In this document: piece by piece, positions 36,836-52,700 of the stretch
Layout of the letters: every line of letters starts with the position of its first letter
Numbering within the stretch: the first letter of the stretch is position 1
NCBI GenBank assembly: GCA_021904315.1
Contig: CM038917.1
Span: 13,252,041-13,316,040, forward strand
From: Sphagnum magellanicum
Taxonomy: Eukaryota > Streptophyta > Sphagnopsida > Sphagnales > Sphagnaceae
Length of the DNA stretch: 64,000 nucleotides
Direction: 5' to 3'
The notes under the pieces: model-generated
Database searches by the model: none
Seen by the model: the letters and a program-made list of their open reading frames with translations, nothing else
What the model was told of the DNA's origin: nothing
Translations under genes and position numbers: made by a program

Positions 36836-37570
36836 AACTAGTTAAATTTATAAATTTTGCCAAGAAATAGAAATTTAACCAAGAATAAATATAGGTTTAA
36901 CCAAGAAATATAAGTTTAACCAAATAATAATAATAATAATAATAATAACCAAAAGATATAAATTTAGATAAAAATAAATATAGGTTTAACCGAAATATAA
37001 AAGTTTAGCCAGTAAGATATATTTGTTTTGCCAAAAGATGGAAGTTTAACCAAGAAGAAATATAAGTTTATTTTTAAAAAATATGTTTAACCAAGAAAAA
37101 AATATGTTTAACCAAAAAGAAATATAGGTTTAACCAAGAAATAGAAATTTAACTAATAAGATATGTAGGTTTAATCAAGACATAGAAGTTTAGTTAGTAA
37201 AATATATAGGTTTTACCAAGAGATATAAGTTTAACCAATAAATATAACTTTAACCAAGAAGAAATATAGGTTTAGTTAAGAGATATAAATTTAACCAAAA
37301 GATAGAAATTTAAACATTAAAATATATAGGTTTAACCAAAAGATAAAAGTTTAGCCAATAAATATAGCTTTAACTTAGAAAAAATATAGGTTTTAGCCAA
37401 TAAATATAAGTTTAACCAAGAAAAATATAGGTTTAACCAAGAGATAAAAGTTTAGCCAATAAAATATACAAGTTTTGTTAAGAGATAGAAGTTTACCCAA
37501 GAAGAACTATAAGTTTAGTCAAGAAGAAATATAGGTTTAACCAAAAGGAAATAAAAGTTTGGCCAAAGTA
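36836..37570 (+). repeat. Minisatellite built on ATAGGTTTAACCAAGA
   Basis: More than twenty variants of ATATAGGTTTAACCAAGA and ATAAGTTTAGCCAA follow one another at spacings of roughly 18-22 bp over about 730 bp. An (AAT)n run lies at about 36924-36946. There is no ORF. Unlike the array at 12000, the core GTTTAACCAA stays well conserved. Confidence 0.7.
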
Positions 37571-39220
37571 AGTAAAGGATTAGTTGTTAGTTTGTAGGTA
37601 GGGATAAGATTTAGGTCATTAGGGTAGCTAGGTGGGTGGATAGTACAGAGGTTAGAGTTGGGAAAAAATTGGCAACAAAAAAAATGGTCAAAGGTCAACA
37701 ACCAAAAAATATTGACTATGGTAGAATGTTGGTTAATGTAAGGTAAGGAGGCAAATGAAAAGAGGTGAATCATCTAGCCCATCCTATGGATAGAATGGCC
37801 AACTAATGCAATCATGGGACTGGTTCACTCTAGCCCACTTAGCCCCCACATCCCACTTTGTCCCCAAGTATAACATTGTTTAAATGTAAGTGTAAATCCA
37901 GTAGACTCCTACATTGTGTAATGATCATGTCAAATTGTGTAAAACCGTGCAACCCATAAAGACCACCTAAGTGACAAACATGGTGATAAGGCCATAAGTG
38001 GTGTCTTGTTCCAATGGTATTCAATTGGATGGATGTATGTTTTGAAAAATGACCAACAAATGGAAAATGGAGTGGCAATTGTTTGGGGTACATTTAATAA
38101 GTGTTTAAAGTTTTAAATAACCTACTAGGTCTATATGTAGGCAATGTATGTCATGTACATAATTCTCAAAAGTGGCAAACATTGAGTAGTTTATTTTATT
38201 AGTGTTGCATTTCAACCTTGCACTTTCTTGACCATATTACTATTTGAAACCTTATAAGTAGATACTTGAAGTTCCCAAATAACTTTGAATCATTCGTTTA
38301 ATATAAGATTGTCATCACTAGTGACTATGCAAGAATCAAATTTAAGAGCTTGTAGTGAATTCCCTCATGGGAGCTATGGCCTAATATATCCCCTATTAAA
38401 TCCAAACCTTTCAATCACACTACAAGGGGAATAGAGAATATTAAGGATTAATGACACACAATCCCTTGTCATTTCCTTCATCTCCTCTTAGATTCAACTT
38501 GTCATTCATCTTTTCTTTTTTGCTCAAGGATTTATATTTTCCCTTCATTGTATTAAATTTGACAAGGTGAACCTTGCACCTTTCCACTTGAGGTCATGTA
38601 AGATTTCCTTTTAGGATGTGTTAAATGTAGTTCACAAGTGATCAATTTCATTTTGCATTAAAATATCATTCACATAGCTGGTTAAGAAAAATTGTATAGT
38701 CAAAATGATTACTAAAGTAATTTTTAATTTTTTGCCTTTGTACAAATTTAGTTCATAATTATGTGTAAGGTAAAGCACAAGGTTGAAGGAGGTGAAAGAA
38801 GATTATGGGGAGTCAACTTGGGGGTGAAAGCACACTAAAGGTGTAATAATCTTAGGCTATATGGAAATCTATAATTGTTTAAACTAACATTATGAAAGTT
38901 CTTTGAATTTTTAAAGTTTTACAATTCCATATATCTTAGGTCTTTATCTTTTTAATTTTTTTCCCATCAAATGTGTTTTAGTATATGAGTCCTTTTGATA
39001 GTCCTTTCCAAAATTGACTCGTGTTCAACGCGTTGTTATTCATTTTTAGAAGTCTTAAATCAAAACGTAAACTTAAATTTTCATCAAATGGATTTTTGGT
39101 TTGAATTCCTTGACATTCATATGAATGAAAAAGAAATAACATAACATTCATATTAATTGTGATTGCACCCCTCCCCCTTTTATGTTATATTTCTAAGAGA
39201 CTAAATTTCCACCAAACTAT
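37571..39220. other. AT-rich intergenic DNA
   Basis: Two minus-strand ORFs (37537-37773 and 37839-38093) have no recognisable domain. No other structure was noted. Confidence 0.35.
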
Positions 39221-39745
39221 GGATGAAGGTATTGCATACACAAGGCCAATCATGATGTGGTAAACTTGAATGGCAATGTACCAAGTTTTTGCAAAACCTT
39301 CATGTTGATGGGTACTACCTAAAACATAAGAAATCCAACTATCATTTTATGCTTTAAATGCAAGCATTACATATTCTTATTTTACTTTTACTTCTTTTAA
39401 CTATTTCTTGTTACAATGGCGAAACGATGGATGAAGGTATTGCGTACCTTTGACACAATGCAATACCACACTTAATTGGCAATGGACCAAGTTTTCGCAA
39501 TACCCTCATGTTGAGCTAGGTATTATCTAAAACATAAAAAGTCCAACTGGCATTTTATGCTTTAAATGTAGGTATTACATAATTTATTTTTATTTTTTTC
39601 TTTTTTAAATATTTCTCATCACAATAGTGAAAGGATGGATCAGGGTATTGCATACTCGAGACCAATCATGATGTGATGAAACTTGAATGACAATGCACTA
39701 AGTTTCTGCAATACCCTCATGTTAAGATGAGGTACCTATTGGAAA
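39221..39745 (+). repeat. 208-bp tandem repeat, about 2.5 copies
   Basis: Copies start at 39221, 39429 and 39637 with GGATGAAGGTATTGC or GGATCAGGGTATTGC. Shared internal landmarks are CAATGYACCAAGTTTTTGC, CCTCATGTTGA, TAAAACATAARAA and CATTTTATGCTTTAAATG. The third copy is cut short after CCTCATGTTAAGATGAGGTA. Isolated GAAGGTATTGC words around 40020-40140 may be worn further copies. The unit length is in the range of plant satellites. Confidence 0.7.
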
Positions 39746-40713
39746 TATGAATTGTAAATAACGCAAATCCTTCCTAGAAAGGTGGTTAGATTACACCATA
39801 AACATGGGTTGGTTAATGATGTGGGTTTGCAATTTCAAAGGCTTTATGAAGAACCCAAAACCATTGACAATAAAAGAACAAAAGTTTGCAATACTTGCAA
39901 AGGAAAACTAGTTTATGCATTAAAGGATCATTTCATGAAGGCGGGCAATCTAATTATATATAAATATTCAAATAAAATATCTCTTTACAGTTATTGTGCG
40001 ATTATTTCATGACAAGGATAATGAAAGTATTGCATAGTCAATCATTTAATAATGTGCTTCAAGCTACATTCATGAAGGTATTGCTTAAATGTTCTATCAT
40101 GTTTACAAAATTTGTTATTAACCTTATTAAATGAAAGTATTGTTCATTTTGTTTATGGTAAATGTAATCCATTTGTGGTGGATGGGGATATTGTGTGCAA
40201 CATGGCATAAGGGGATCCCAAAATATACAAATCTCATAAATTAATTTCAAAATTAAAACAAGTGAATTGATACAAAAATGTAATGCCACCCTAAGCTATA
40301 ATGCATCAATACAAAAATAGTGTGTACATGCACTAAAGCCTCACTATGGGCTCAACTACAATGATATCTATCTATGATTAATCATCGAAGAGGGATGAAC
40401 TAGATGCAATGCAACAACTAGCTATGACCCATTTTCTCAAAGAACAAGAAATAAGGTTTTATTATTAAATCCCCATTATGTGGCAACCAACTCCTCCAGC
40501 TTCTTATAAGCTTGAAACATATTTATCTAATCAAGTACATTCACAAATATGATGCAACTGCTCCAAGATTCAGAATCCATATATTATGTGAATTATTTAT
40601 AATACTTGCCTTAATCCCTTTATTTTCATTTAACTTGAAAAGTTCTACTAGCCACCTAGGAATTACCAAGTAGTTACCAATTTGCCCACGATAACATAAA
40701 ATGCAATGGACTA
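39746..40713. other. AT-rich intergenic DNA
   Basis: The short ORFs at 39782-40012 (+) and 40059-40289 (-) have no recognisable domain. Scattered TGAAAGTATTG words relate this DNA to the preceding 208-bp repeat. Confidence 0.35.
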
Positions 40714-40807
40714 GGTAACCTGCATGAGCATGCAGGTTACCATGAATAGTCGAAAGGCGTGAACGCTGAGTCTATTCACGGTAACCAGCACACTCAAGCT
40801 GGTTACC
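40714..40807. repeat. Cluster of overlapping palindromes built on GGTAACC
   Basis: Three inverted repeats are packed into 94 bp. The first is 40714-40741: a perfect 13-bp stem, GGTAACCTGCATG / CATGCAGGTTACC, with a 2-nt loop. The second is 40736-40750 with 40771-40785: GGTTACCATGAATAG against CTATTCACGGTAACC, 14 of 15 pairs, enclosing GCGTGAACGC. The third is 40780-40807: GGTAACCAGC / GCTGGTTACC, 8-nt loop. Adjacent stems share GGTTACC/GGTAACC arms, so only some can form at once. Confidence 0.75.
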
Positions 40808-42131
40808 AGACATAACCAGCAGTGCAGAGGTTTGTGGGCGACCCACTACCCATCTTGTCCATGGATGAAAAGTCTCATAACCAGCTTGTAGATGGACGAA
40901 AAAAACATGCAACCCTCATCTCAATAGACGAAAACTCATAACCTTTGTCTGTATGGATGGAATACACAAGAAAAAAGATTAATATCACATATCCCATATT
41001 AGATCTACCAAAAAGTACATATTAAAATAAATCATTATGCATTGTTATAAATTAATGACCTCTTAAAAAAACTTTGTATGAAAAAAAAAAAGGAATTTTT
41101 AATTCATTCAAAGATTATATTCCAAAACATATATTCAAAAAAAGTTAAGCATTTCATCTAACTTTTTTCTGTTTTTGTTTCGTTTTCTGTCACAAATGTT
41201 AATCTTCATGTTTCTATACCATTAATTCTAACTTATTTCAAGTATTCTTTGAACCATTATCCCCATTTCCCAGGCAACCCAAAATTCAATTGGTACAAAC
41301 CTATCCGCTACCCATCAAAAAGGAGGGGTTCAACAATGGCTTTTCAAATGTAGGCTTGGCAGCCATCTTTTCTCTTTTTAACCAGTCATTCCCTCCCTCA
41401 CAAAGTCCATACTTCAGAAATTTCCCATATGAATTTGGCTCACATTCACAGTTATCCAGAGGAACACATCACCTCAAAATACCATTAACTTCCTGAAATG
41501 CCACAAACCAATGATTCCCATTGCCTGCTAAACTGTGACTGACCAAAGTGTCCACTGGAGAGGATTTACATCAACCAGACAACAATTTGACAGAGAATTA
41601 GCAATCAAATTAGCTAACAGCCTGTTGCCAGTCCAACCAAAACCACTCTTAACAGTAGAAAGTAACTTGATTGAAAAAGCTTTGACAAATTGCATCCCAA
41701 CTTCCATGGTATTAATGCCTTCCAAAAAAATGTAAGCTTCACACCAATAGCTGCTGAAACTAATTGCTCTCTAAAATTAAATTGTATTTCATACAGAAAA
41801 GTTTGTTCAGAATGTGTGCAATGCTTTGACACACACCCCTTTGACCAAAGAAGGTAGCCAGTTACAGAAGGAAATTTTGGTCATATACCTCTGGCTGGTG
41901 GTTCTGATGGCCAGCAAAACTGTGAGAGTAGATAGGAAGGCATGGAACATCTTCAAGATCTCAGCTGGGGGCCAACATGAACCCACAATGCGTTCTGCTT
42001 TGAAAACCCAACTTTTTGGAACAACCATGACCCGAAAGTATCAACTTTCTAATACTGATTGAACAACTTTTGCTTTCCTGCAGTTTCATTTGTATTAAGT
42101 GAGGTGGGCAACCTTGCAGTGGAGAGGGGAG
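40808..42131. other. Intergenic DNA and probable MSI1 3' UTR
   Basis: From about 41250 to 42131 the composition is close to that of MSI1 introns, and the segment nearest 42131 must hold its 3' UTR. Short ORFs (41290-41496 +, 41535-41735 +, 41614-41832 -, 41807-42028 -, 41814-42062 +) overlap on opposite strands and show no domain. Confidence 0.4.
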
Positions 42132-45451
<3,320 letters not shown>

Positions 45452-45602
45452 TCACCTACGCGCATTCGTTTGTTTTCGTTTCCGTCAAGCCCGTGTACCT
45501 CAGGAGTGTTTGCGTCCTCTTCCCGCCCTTCCTTCCCTCCCTACGCGCGTACGCCTTCATACGCGTAGGCAGCTCTAAAACCTTCTCACCGAACACGGCC
45601 GG

Positions 45603-45667
45603 ATTTATAAGGTTCGATCCCCTTCTCTAGGGTACCCCTTAAACCCTAAACCCTACATGTAAACCCT
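45603..45667 (-). promoter_or_regulatory. MSI1 core promoter: TATA box with adjacent telo-boxes
   Basis: On the minus strand TTATAAAT (45603-45610) lies about 185 bp upstream of the MSI1 ATG. Thirty to fifty bases further upstream are two overlapping telo-boxes (plus-strand AAACCCTAAACCCT, 45641-45654) and a third half-unit (AAACCCT, 45661-45667). Telo-boxes close to the start site are typical of plant genes expressed in dividing cells. A near-E2F word, CTTCCCGCC, lies at about 45516-45524 in the leader. Function is inferred from position. Confidence 0.55.
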
Positions 45668-45719
45668 GAAGCCCCATTTTATGTTTAAATGTCAGAAGTA
45701 ATCTTGAGATAGGTACATT

Positions 45720-46600
45720 TATCTATCAAGGAAGATTGTTTGTTTGTTTGTTTTGTTTGTCACATTGAGAACTCCCAAAGCCCAGCACCTCTTGCCATGG
45801 TCTTGATATGGTTGGAAAGCCCTGAAGGGGTACAGGTGCTCTAACTGGGTTTCGTAATGTTTCAACCTTCAGTGGAGAAATCATTGAATATTGAACAATT
45901 TTATCTGTGAATATTCATTTAAATCAAAACTAAAAATTAAAGGGAATTTGGGTCCATTCTTGATATTAGTGGAAAGCCAATAACATTAATGAGTAGGATT
46001 TAATGAAGGTGATTTGGAAATTGTTTAGACTTAAGGTGTGAGAAATATAGAATTTTGAGTCATTTTTGTCATTATAAATCCTGTTAAATTCCAAAAAATG
46101 ATTTTGGAAGGAAAAATTAATAGAACAACAAGTTCACATTTGGATCAATAGCACAAACTTCAGTAATATATCTATCTATGAAGAAAATTTGTTTTGTTTT
46201 GTTTTGTTTCTCACATTGAAATGTCCCAAATCATAGTGCCTCTTGCCACACTCTTGTTAATAGTGGGAAACCTTCATTAAAAAGGGGTGCACCAAGTTGG
46301 TTCATAATTTTTTCACTTTTGGTGGAAAAGTTATTGAATATTGAACAATTTTAATTCTTTTATAAACAAAAATTTATAAGGGACCTTTGGGCTTATTCTT
46401 GATATTGTTGGAAAGCCTTCGATGAGTAGGATTTAATGACGGTGATTTCAAAAAAATTGACCTAAAGAGTAAGGAGATATTGAATTTACATATTTTTTCA
46501 TGGAAAATTCAATTAAATTATCAAAAAATGGCTTGGAAGGAAAATTTAGTTAAGTAACTAGTTCACACTTGGGCCAATGGCATAGGTTATATTAATGTTT
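45720..46600 (-). repeat. Two tandem copies of the 22.8-kb dispersed repeat, inverted
   Basis: Two units of about 440 bp start near 45720 and 46165. Each opens with a TTTGTTTG/TTTTG-rich stretch and continues through CACATTGA, CCTCTTGCCA, ATTGAATATTGAACAATTT, a GGAAAGCC word, GTAGGATTTAATGA and AGTTCACAYTTGG. Read in reverse complement they follow 23470 back to about 23090. Confidence 0.6.
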
Positions 46601-47165
46601 GATGATTGAATGGGTTTTTTATTCACAATATGGTTTTTTGTTTAATTTTAATTTTAATAGGGCATCATTTACATAAAAGTGAAGGGAATAAAATTTTTAA
46701 TAAAAAATTCTCTCATTTTGTTCATTCCAAGAAAAGAAAGAAAGGAAGATAATTGAATTTTTTTTGTTTTTAAACATGCATTTTGAATTTAATTTTTTGA
46801 CACAAATGAAAAAAAACATTGCAAAGAGGAACAATCCAAGGTGACCCACACTAGGGAGTGCCACTATTGTTCATGACCCCACCCCATAACTAATGAAACC
46901 TTTTTCTAGATTATCATAGACCCATTAAATGTGTCTTCCCACTCCAAAACAAATCACTTTATGCCTTCTCGACAACTTAATATAAATGATTCAAAGATCC
47001 TTATGCTTTGCATTAGGATTTTTCTTAATCAAACCTAAATATATTTCCCACATAGTTTTATTGTAATCCAATAAACCCATCTAAATGCAATTTTGAATTT
47101 TTTTGTGTAGATCACCTTTTTCTATTGAAGACTATGTCATTCCTTTCCAACAAGATCGTTCCCAA
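46601..47165. other. AT-rich intergenic DNA
   Basis: Purine-rich low-complexity DNA (GAAAAGAAAGAAAGGAAG near 46735). It may include the 3' end of the minus-strand LINE, but no clear tail was found. Confidence 0.3.
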
Positions 47166-47169
47166 AATA

Positions 47170-49704
47170 AATTTTCTAAATAGAAACCAAAATGTCACAA
47201 TTTTGTGAAATTGTCTTGGTTCCTTGGGAATAAAAATGTTGTGTTTCCACTATAATGCAACTACTTGATAATGGTGCAAGACCCATCATGCAATAGGCAA
47301 TTAAGGATCTTAAAAGTAAACTCCATGCTCTTTGGGCATGGCTACTATCCCAAAACCTATCTAGAATTGATTTCTCAACCTCCTTACATAATGGACAAAC
47401 TTGATCCATCAACACGTTTACTTTAGCCCTCCATATGTTTATTGTAATTGATTTAATCCAATTAGCCCAAATGAAACATGGTTCCTTCTTACTCCTTTAC
47501 CTATGCCAAGTGTTGGTCCATCTTAGTTTGAAACTTGGTGGTAATAGGTCCACCCATCTTTTTTCAACTATGTTCACCCTAAGCTTGAAAGCTTTCAACA
47601 ACTTCCACACCAAGGCAACAAAGTACAAGCTAAAGTTTTTCACCACCTTTCCATATGTACTAACCTAAATCAAAATCGATCTTTCACATTTTTTCGAATA
47701 ACATCTAGAATTGGGTTTCTTAAACCTTTTTACAACCTTCACCACTCTCACTTGGGGCACCTTTCCTTTGACCTCTTGTTGGGTCCTTGTGGGCATTTGA
47801 CATTAGTGATGTGGGACAATGTTCCTAATTACAAGCTTACTAAGAAAACTTCCATGAGTCCACCCAAGATGTCTATTTGTTGAACTCTCATGCCAAACAC
47901 CATCTTAAGAGATGGGGAAACCTAAAACAATATGGATAGTAACATGTTATTATTATGGAATACTTTAACCCATTCCTTGATTGGGTATGTATTCACCAAA
48001 AAATGTAGCATATCTCCCCAATTTGCTTCAATATTGGCGATAGTTATAATGTATGCCCACCTTACAACAATGGACAAATCATATCTCCAATTCATCTTTG
48101 CTTGCGATTTGACCTTGCTTTCAACTTTCAACCAAACATCTACCATTATATATCACTCCTATGAATATAATTTTGTAATTTTTTTTTTGAGAATTCATGT
48201 TTGCATGGCTACCATGCTAGGCTCTACTAAAAACTAGATGTTAGGACCTCTACAAGATTCCTAAGGTTTTTGATCCTTCTTCACCATTTTGGACACATTC
48301 TACCAACTTATTGCAAATTCAAGAGCCAAGAACTCCTTTACTATCATGTTGCATAATTCCAAACTAGTTTAGGCCACATCCCTTCGTTACAAAATTGGTA
48401 CCATAATACCTTTTCCATTTCGGCAACAAACTACCGAATAATTAATTAAATTTTTAAATCTTAACTTTAGCACTTGGTTTTTTAATTCTGAAAATTTCAA
48501 CAAATAATGGTTATACACATTAATAACCACATTGTATTCAATGCTTTGGAATAATCCAATGTGTTTAGACTATTGTAGTGTTAAGACTATGCCCTTGAAT
48601 GTCTGGGGTTCAAACCTTGAGAATGGAAATTTTTCATTTTATTATAATTTCAACATAAATGATAAATATTTTTTCAAAATTTCTCCAAAACAAAAAATAA
48701 TTTAATTTATGCCAAAATGGTAAAGGTTTTACGATATTTTTAACGGCAATATTTGAAAAGGCATTGTAAATTACAATTGCTAGGTTCAAAGGCATGCAAA
48801 ACCCTTTTAGTTAATAATGCACTGGTAACTTCCACTAGGTTTACTAACCCAAGCCCAATGTTTCTTTTTCTCATAGCTTTGACTCCATGCCATTCTATAA
48901 TAATGTTATGAGATGACCCTATCCATAAGTAATTAGACAAAAACCTTTTGATATTGTTGATTCCTTTTTAAATTCCCACCCAAATACTAACAGAATTCCA
49001 TAACATTGATAGAAGGATGTTGTTGGTCACCATACTCTCCCAACTAAAAAAATTTTAGCCAATGACTAGTACTTTAACTTTCATTGGATTTTGATCCCCA
49101 TTAAAAAATTTCTGCATCAACAAAATTTATGAATGACCCAAATGTGGTTTCCAAGAGCTTGGAGGTTAATTTCAATGCCACTAAAATCCACCCAAAAGTT
49201 TGAATTCATTCTGGCCTTTTGCCCCATTTGCCTCCAAGCCAAAAGGCCATTGATTTGAACTTGTTGAACTTAAGCTCAAAAGCTTGGCATGAGATATTGG
49301 ACACCTCAACCAAGATTTTGACATACCAACTTGTTGATATAAAAATCACTAATAGCATGATAAGTTGGTTGTCAATAAGAATTTTTGTCATGTTAATAAT
49401 TTCTTTAAATAAGCCTAGTTTGCCCATGCATTCAATCAAATAGTCTAGTTCCTAGTTTTAATTATCAAAGGTTTTGGAAAAGTTTGATTCAAGAAGAAGA
49501 TCATTTTTTGTTTAAACTTGTTGGCCCGTTGGATAGTTTTGCACACAAACAAGATGTTCAAGATGATTTGGAATGGTGAAAAAACTAATTGTTCTTAGTT
49601 CATGATCCCCATCAACACTAATTGTAACCTTATTTCTAAAGGTTTTACAAAACACTTGACAACAAATTTAGTAATGTGATGGGTCATTAATTAAACGAAC
49701 ATTC

Positions 49705-49705
<1 letters not shown>
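47170..49705 (-). mobile_element. Decayed LINE (non-LTR retrotransposon), reverse-transcriptase part
   Basis: Read on the minus strand the pieces come in LINE ORF2 order. Near 49480 there is FLLESNFSKTFDN (a worn relative of the DFEKAYD motif). At 49439-49206 is ECMGKLGLFKEI, and later FNKFKSMAFWLGG. At 48940-48740 is YLWIGSSHNIIIEWHGVKAM, then GLGLVNL, then ALLTKRVLHAFEP. At 47440-47300 is IWRAKVNVLMDQVCPLCKEV, followed by HAQRAW, the zinc-binding domain after plant LINE reverse transcriptases. Stops and frameshifts separate them, and the catalytic FADD block was not seen. It is inactive. Confidence 0.7.

Positions 49706-49737
<32 letters not shown>
49706..49737 (+). repeat. Poly-C run of 32
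   Basis: An uninterrupted run of 32 C lies between TTCA and GTGGTGAAG, inside the upstream part of the LINE remnant. Nothing comparable occurs elsewhere in this AT-rich window. Confidence 0.95.
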
Positions 49738-49738
<1 letters not shown>

Positions 49739-52700
49739 TGGTGAAGTAATATTACTTGCCCTTTTGTTACACTAAACAACAAACAACCTTGTAGGATTGA
49801 TAGTTGTATCATCCTTGTGTATTGATTTCCCATTGTTCTTCATATCCAAAGAAAAAACTCAACTACCACCCCATTTGGGTCAAAAGCTTTTAAATCTTTC
49901 ACTGATGTTTCAATAAATATATAAGGTTCTTACTTGGACATGCGTAAAATTAACATCTTCTTCTTCCACTTTAAAACTTTATTTTTTAGGTTTCTTAAAA
50001 ATAGTTCCTTGGCCTCTACTATTGGACATTGCCATTTGTTTGTAAAGTTGGAAAAGTTCCCTTTCTTAGGACCTAGTAAAGCTCTAAAACTATTACAGTT
50101 CTACTAAGAATGACCAACATGAAGAAAAACTACCTCAAGGGGTTAAGACAACTCTACAAGTGTTCATAGGAACACCATATAACACAATTCCATTGCTACA
50201 GTAATGCACGAAACAAGTTAATTAAACAACTTGAAGAAACAAACAATAAAACATGAAACTTGATTATTACATTAGTATTAACAAATAATTGGAAATAGTG
50301 GCAAAATGTAAAAAATACAACTAACAAGGTATGTTAAGGGAAGTTAGTGACAACTTTCACGCCAAGTTCAACACCCAACAAGAAAAGAACATAACTTAAA
50401 TTAGAAACTATATACAAATTTGGGTCTCTTAGGCTACTGAAGTATCCTTTTATTTTGAACTACTTTGTTATAATCTAACAACTTTACTTAACACCCTTCA
50501 CAACCACATACATAGACCCACTTCTTTAAATATTTTCCTTACTTTAAGTAGATAACTCCTCTTTACAATAGTAAATGATGACTACCCTTAACTAGGTCTT
50601 ATTTCTTCTCCTCCTCCCTTAAAGTTTATCCTCTTAGATTAATGTAATAGTCCTTCCCACAATTATTAAAAGATAGATAAGCAAAGTCCACTTTACCTTA
50701 CCATAATAAACTATTATTTATCTAACTACTTTAGTAACTACAATTCTATTTTAATAAAGGTTTCAAGTAAAATCTCCTACAACATTTTTTAAATTCTTTT
50801 TGCACTAAAATTAACTCTCCATTTTCTAACTCCACCTCCATGATGGGCTCCTTGGGAACATGTTCTTTAATAGTTGCAACAAATTTTCTTATGGTAGTAT
50901 GACTTTTTTGAAGTCATTTCCCTTTGATTTTCCATGATTTCATCTCATTGAAACCCCTTTCTTGAAACATTATAGCTTCTTCTAGGGGCACTTTTAATAG
51001 GTTTTCAACTTTTCAATATGCAGTTCTTGCTATAAGTGTTCTTGGGCCAACTTTAGTCACAACTTTACCTACTTTTTATATGTGTAGTCCTTGGCCAAGG
51101 TGAACTTGAAATACTTGAATGAGTCTAAAGTTATTAAGGGCACATGATCAAGGTATGGAAAGAATAAAAGGACTTGGCTCAAATTCTATAGGTTTTTGAA
51201 ACAAGAAAATATACAAACTAGGAAAATGATCCTTGTAATACAATTGTAGCGTTAGGTTAGCTTTAAGGTCATTCAACATTTTGACATTGTGTGAAATGAT
51301 TTATAGACACATAATTAATTAATGAATTGTAAGGTTAATTCCTTGTTGTTTCAAGAACAAAAAATGGTCCATCCTTATTCCTCTTAACCTTGTGCACCTT
51401 CCTCCCCACTTGGTAGGAATCAACTCACACCTTAAACAAAAAATCATCTTCTTACATTGGTTTCCAAGCCATTAACTTGCCCATGTGGAATAAATATTTT
51501 AATCTTACACCATTTTTTGTGGCCCCCATAGACTCATCTTAAATAGATGAAAAGTAATGAAAGCCTTTCACACCCTCTTTGTTCCCCCCAAACCTTGTTG
51601 CTTCAATAATATTCTACATGTCCCTCAAAGGTAACCTTTGGTCAAAATTTTGGAGCAAATTCAATAGCTACCCACTTAATACAACGATATCTTTTATTGT
51701 TTAAGTTTGTTTTGTGTGACATATTTCTAGAGGTGTTAGAACCTATGGGCTACCTTCTTTTGGCTTTATAACCTTGCACATTGTAGCCCCTCTATGGTCT
51801 ACCCCTTCCAGGTTTGAACCAAGATTATAAACAGAATCCTCCCATTATCCTATAATGGCCTTTCTTATTGGGTCTATAGTATTACACAAATGTAGTTTTT
51901 ATTTAATGAAATTGAATGATCAACATATGCTATTGGTATGTCTTTTTTATATTTTGGGTGCAAACGCAATAAAAGGAGTCATGGGCTACAAGGTTAAAGT
52001 CCTTTCTAAGGACTGCATTTAACACATGGCATTCTTATATTGGTTGATTTTTCTATTTCTTGCATTTTTTATACTTAGTTTATAGTTATGTTTTATATAT
52101 AATTATTTTTTATCATATCTTCATCTATATCATTCATATATAATGCATCCACACTTTAAATAACACAAAATTGAATAAATTTTGTTAAAAACACATTTTC
52201 AAAAATTCATAATTTTCAAGGTTAAAGCACATTTGAAACAAATATGTTCAAATGTGTTTAAAAATGAATTTTTACCAATTTCAAATGATTTTGATTTTAT
52301 TATCATAAATGTTAAAATCCTTTTTAATTTTGAAAAGGGATGGTGCAAATTTGATAAGAAAAAAGAATGTTTGAAAAAAAAAAAAAAACCATTGTGTCAA
52401 TTGTTTTGAAAATACAAAAGGACTCTTGAAACATCATCAATTTGCATCAAGTTTTGAACAATGAAACTTTATAAGTAATCAAATTTCAAAAAGAAAAGAA
52501 ATTGAGAATCCAATTTATTATGTTCTTCTTGTAATTTTTTTAAGATATAAAATTGTAGTTTTAAACTTTTGTTACACACCTTGTGGCTCATTTTATTGTG
52601 TTTGCACCCTTTTATAACATTTTGAAGAGTTATATAGTGGTTGATTATTCTTAGTATTTTCATTCTCTCCTCTTTGCAAGGTTTTGTCCTCCATCAACTC

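Noticed and set aside
45600..45640. GGTTCGATCCC as a tRNA T-arm
   Set aside because: No acceptor, D or anticodon arms fit around it, and it lies in the MSI1 promoter.
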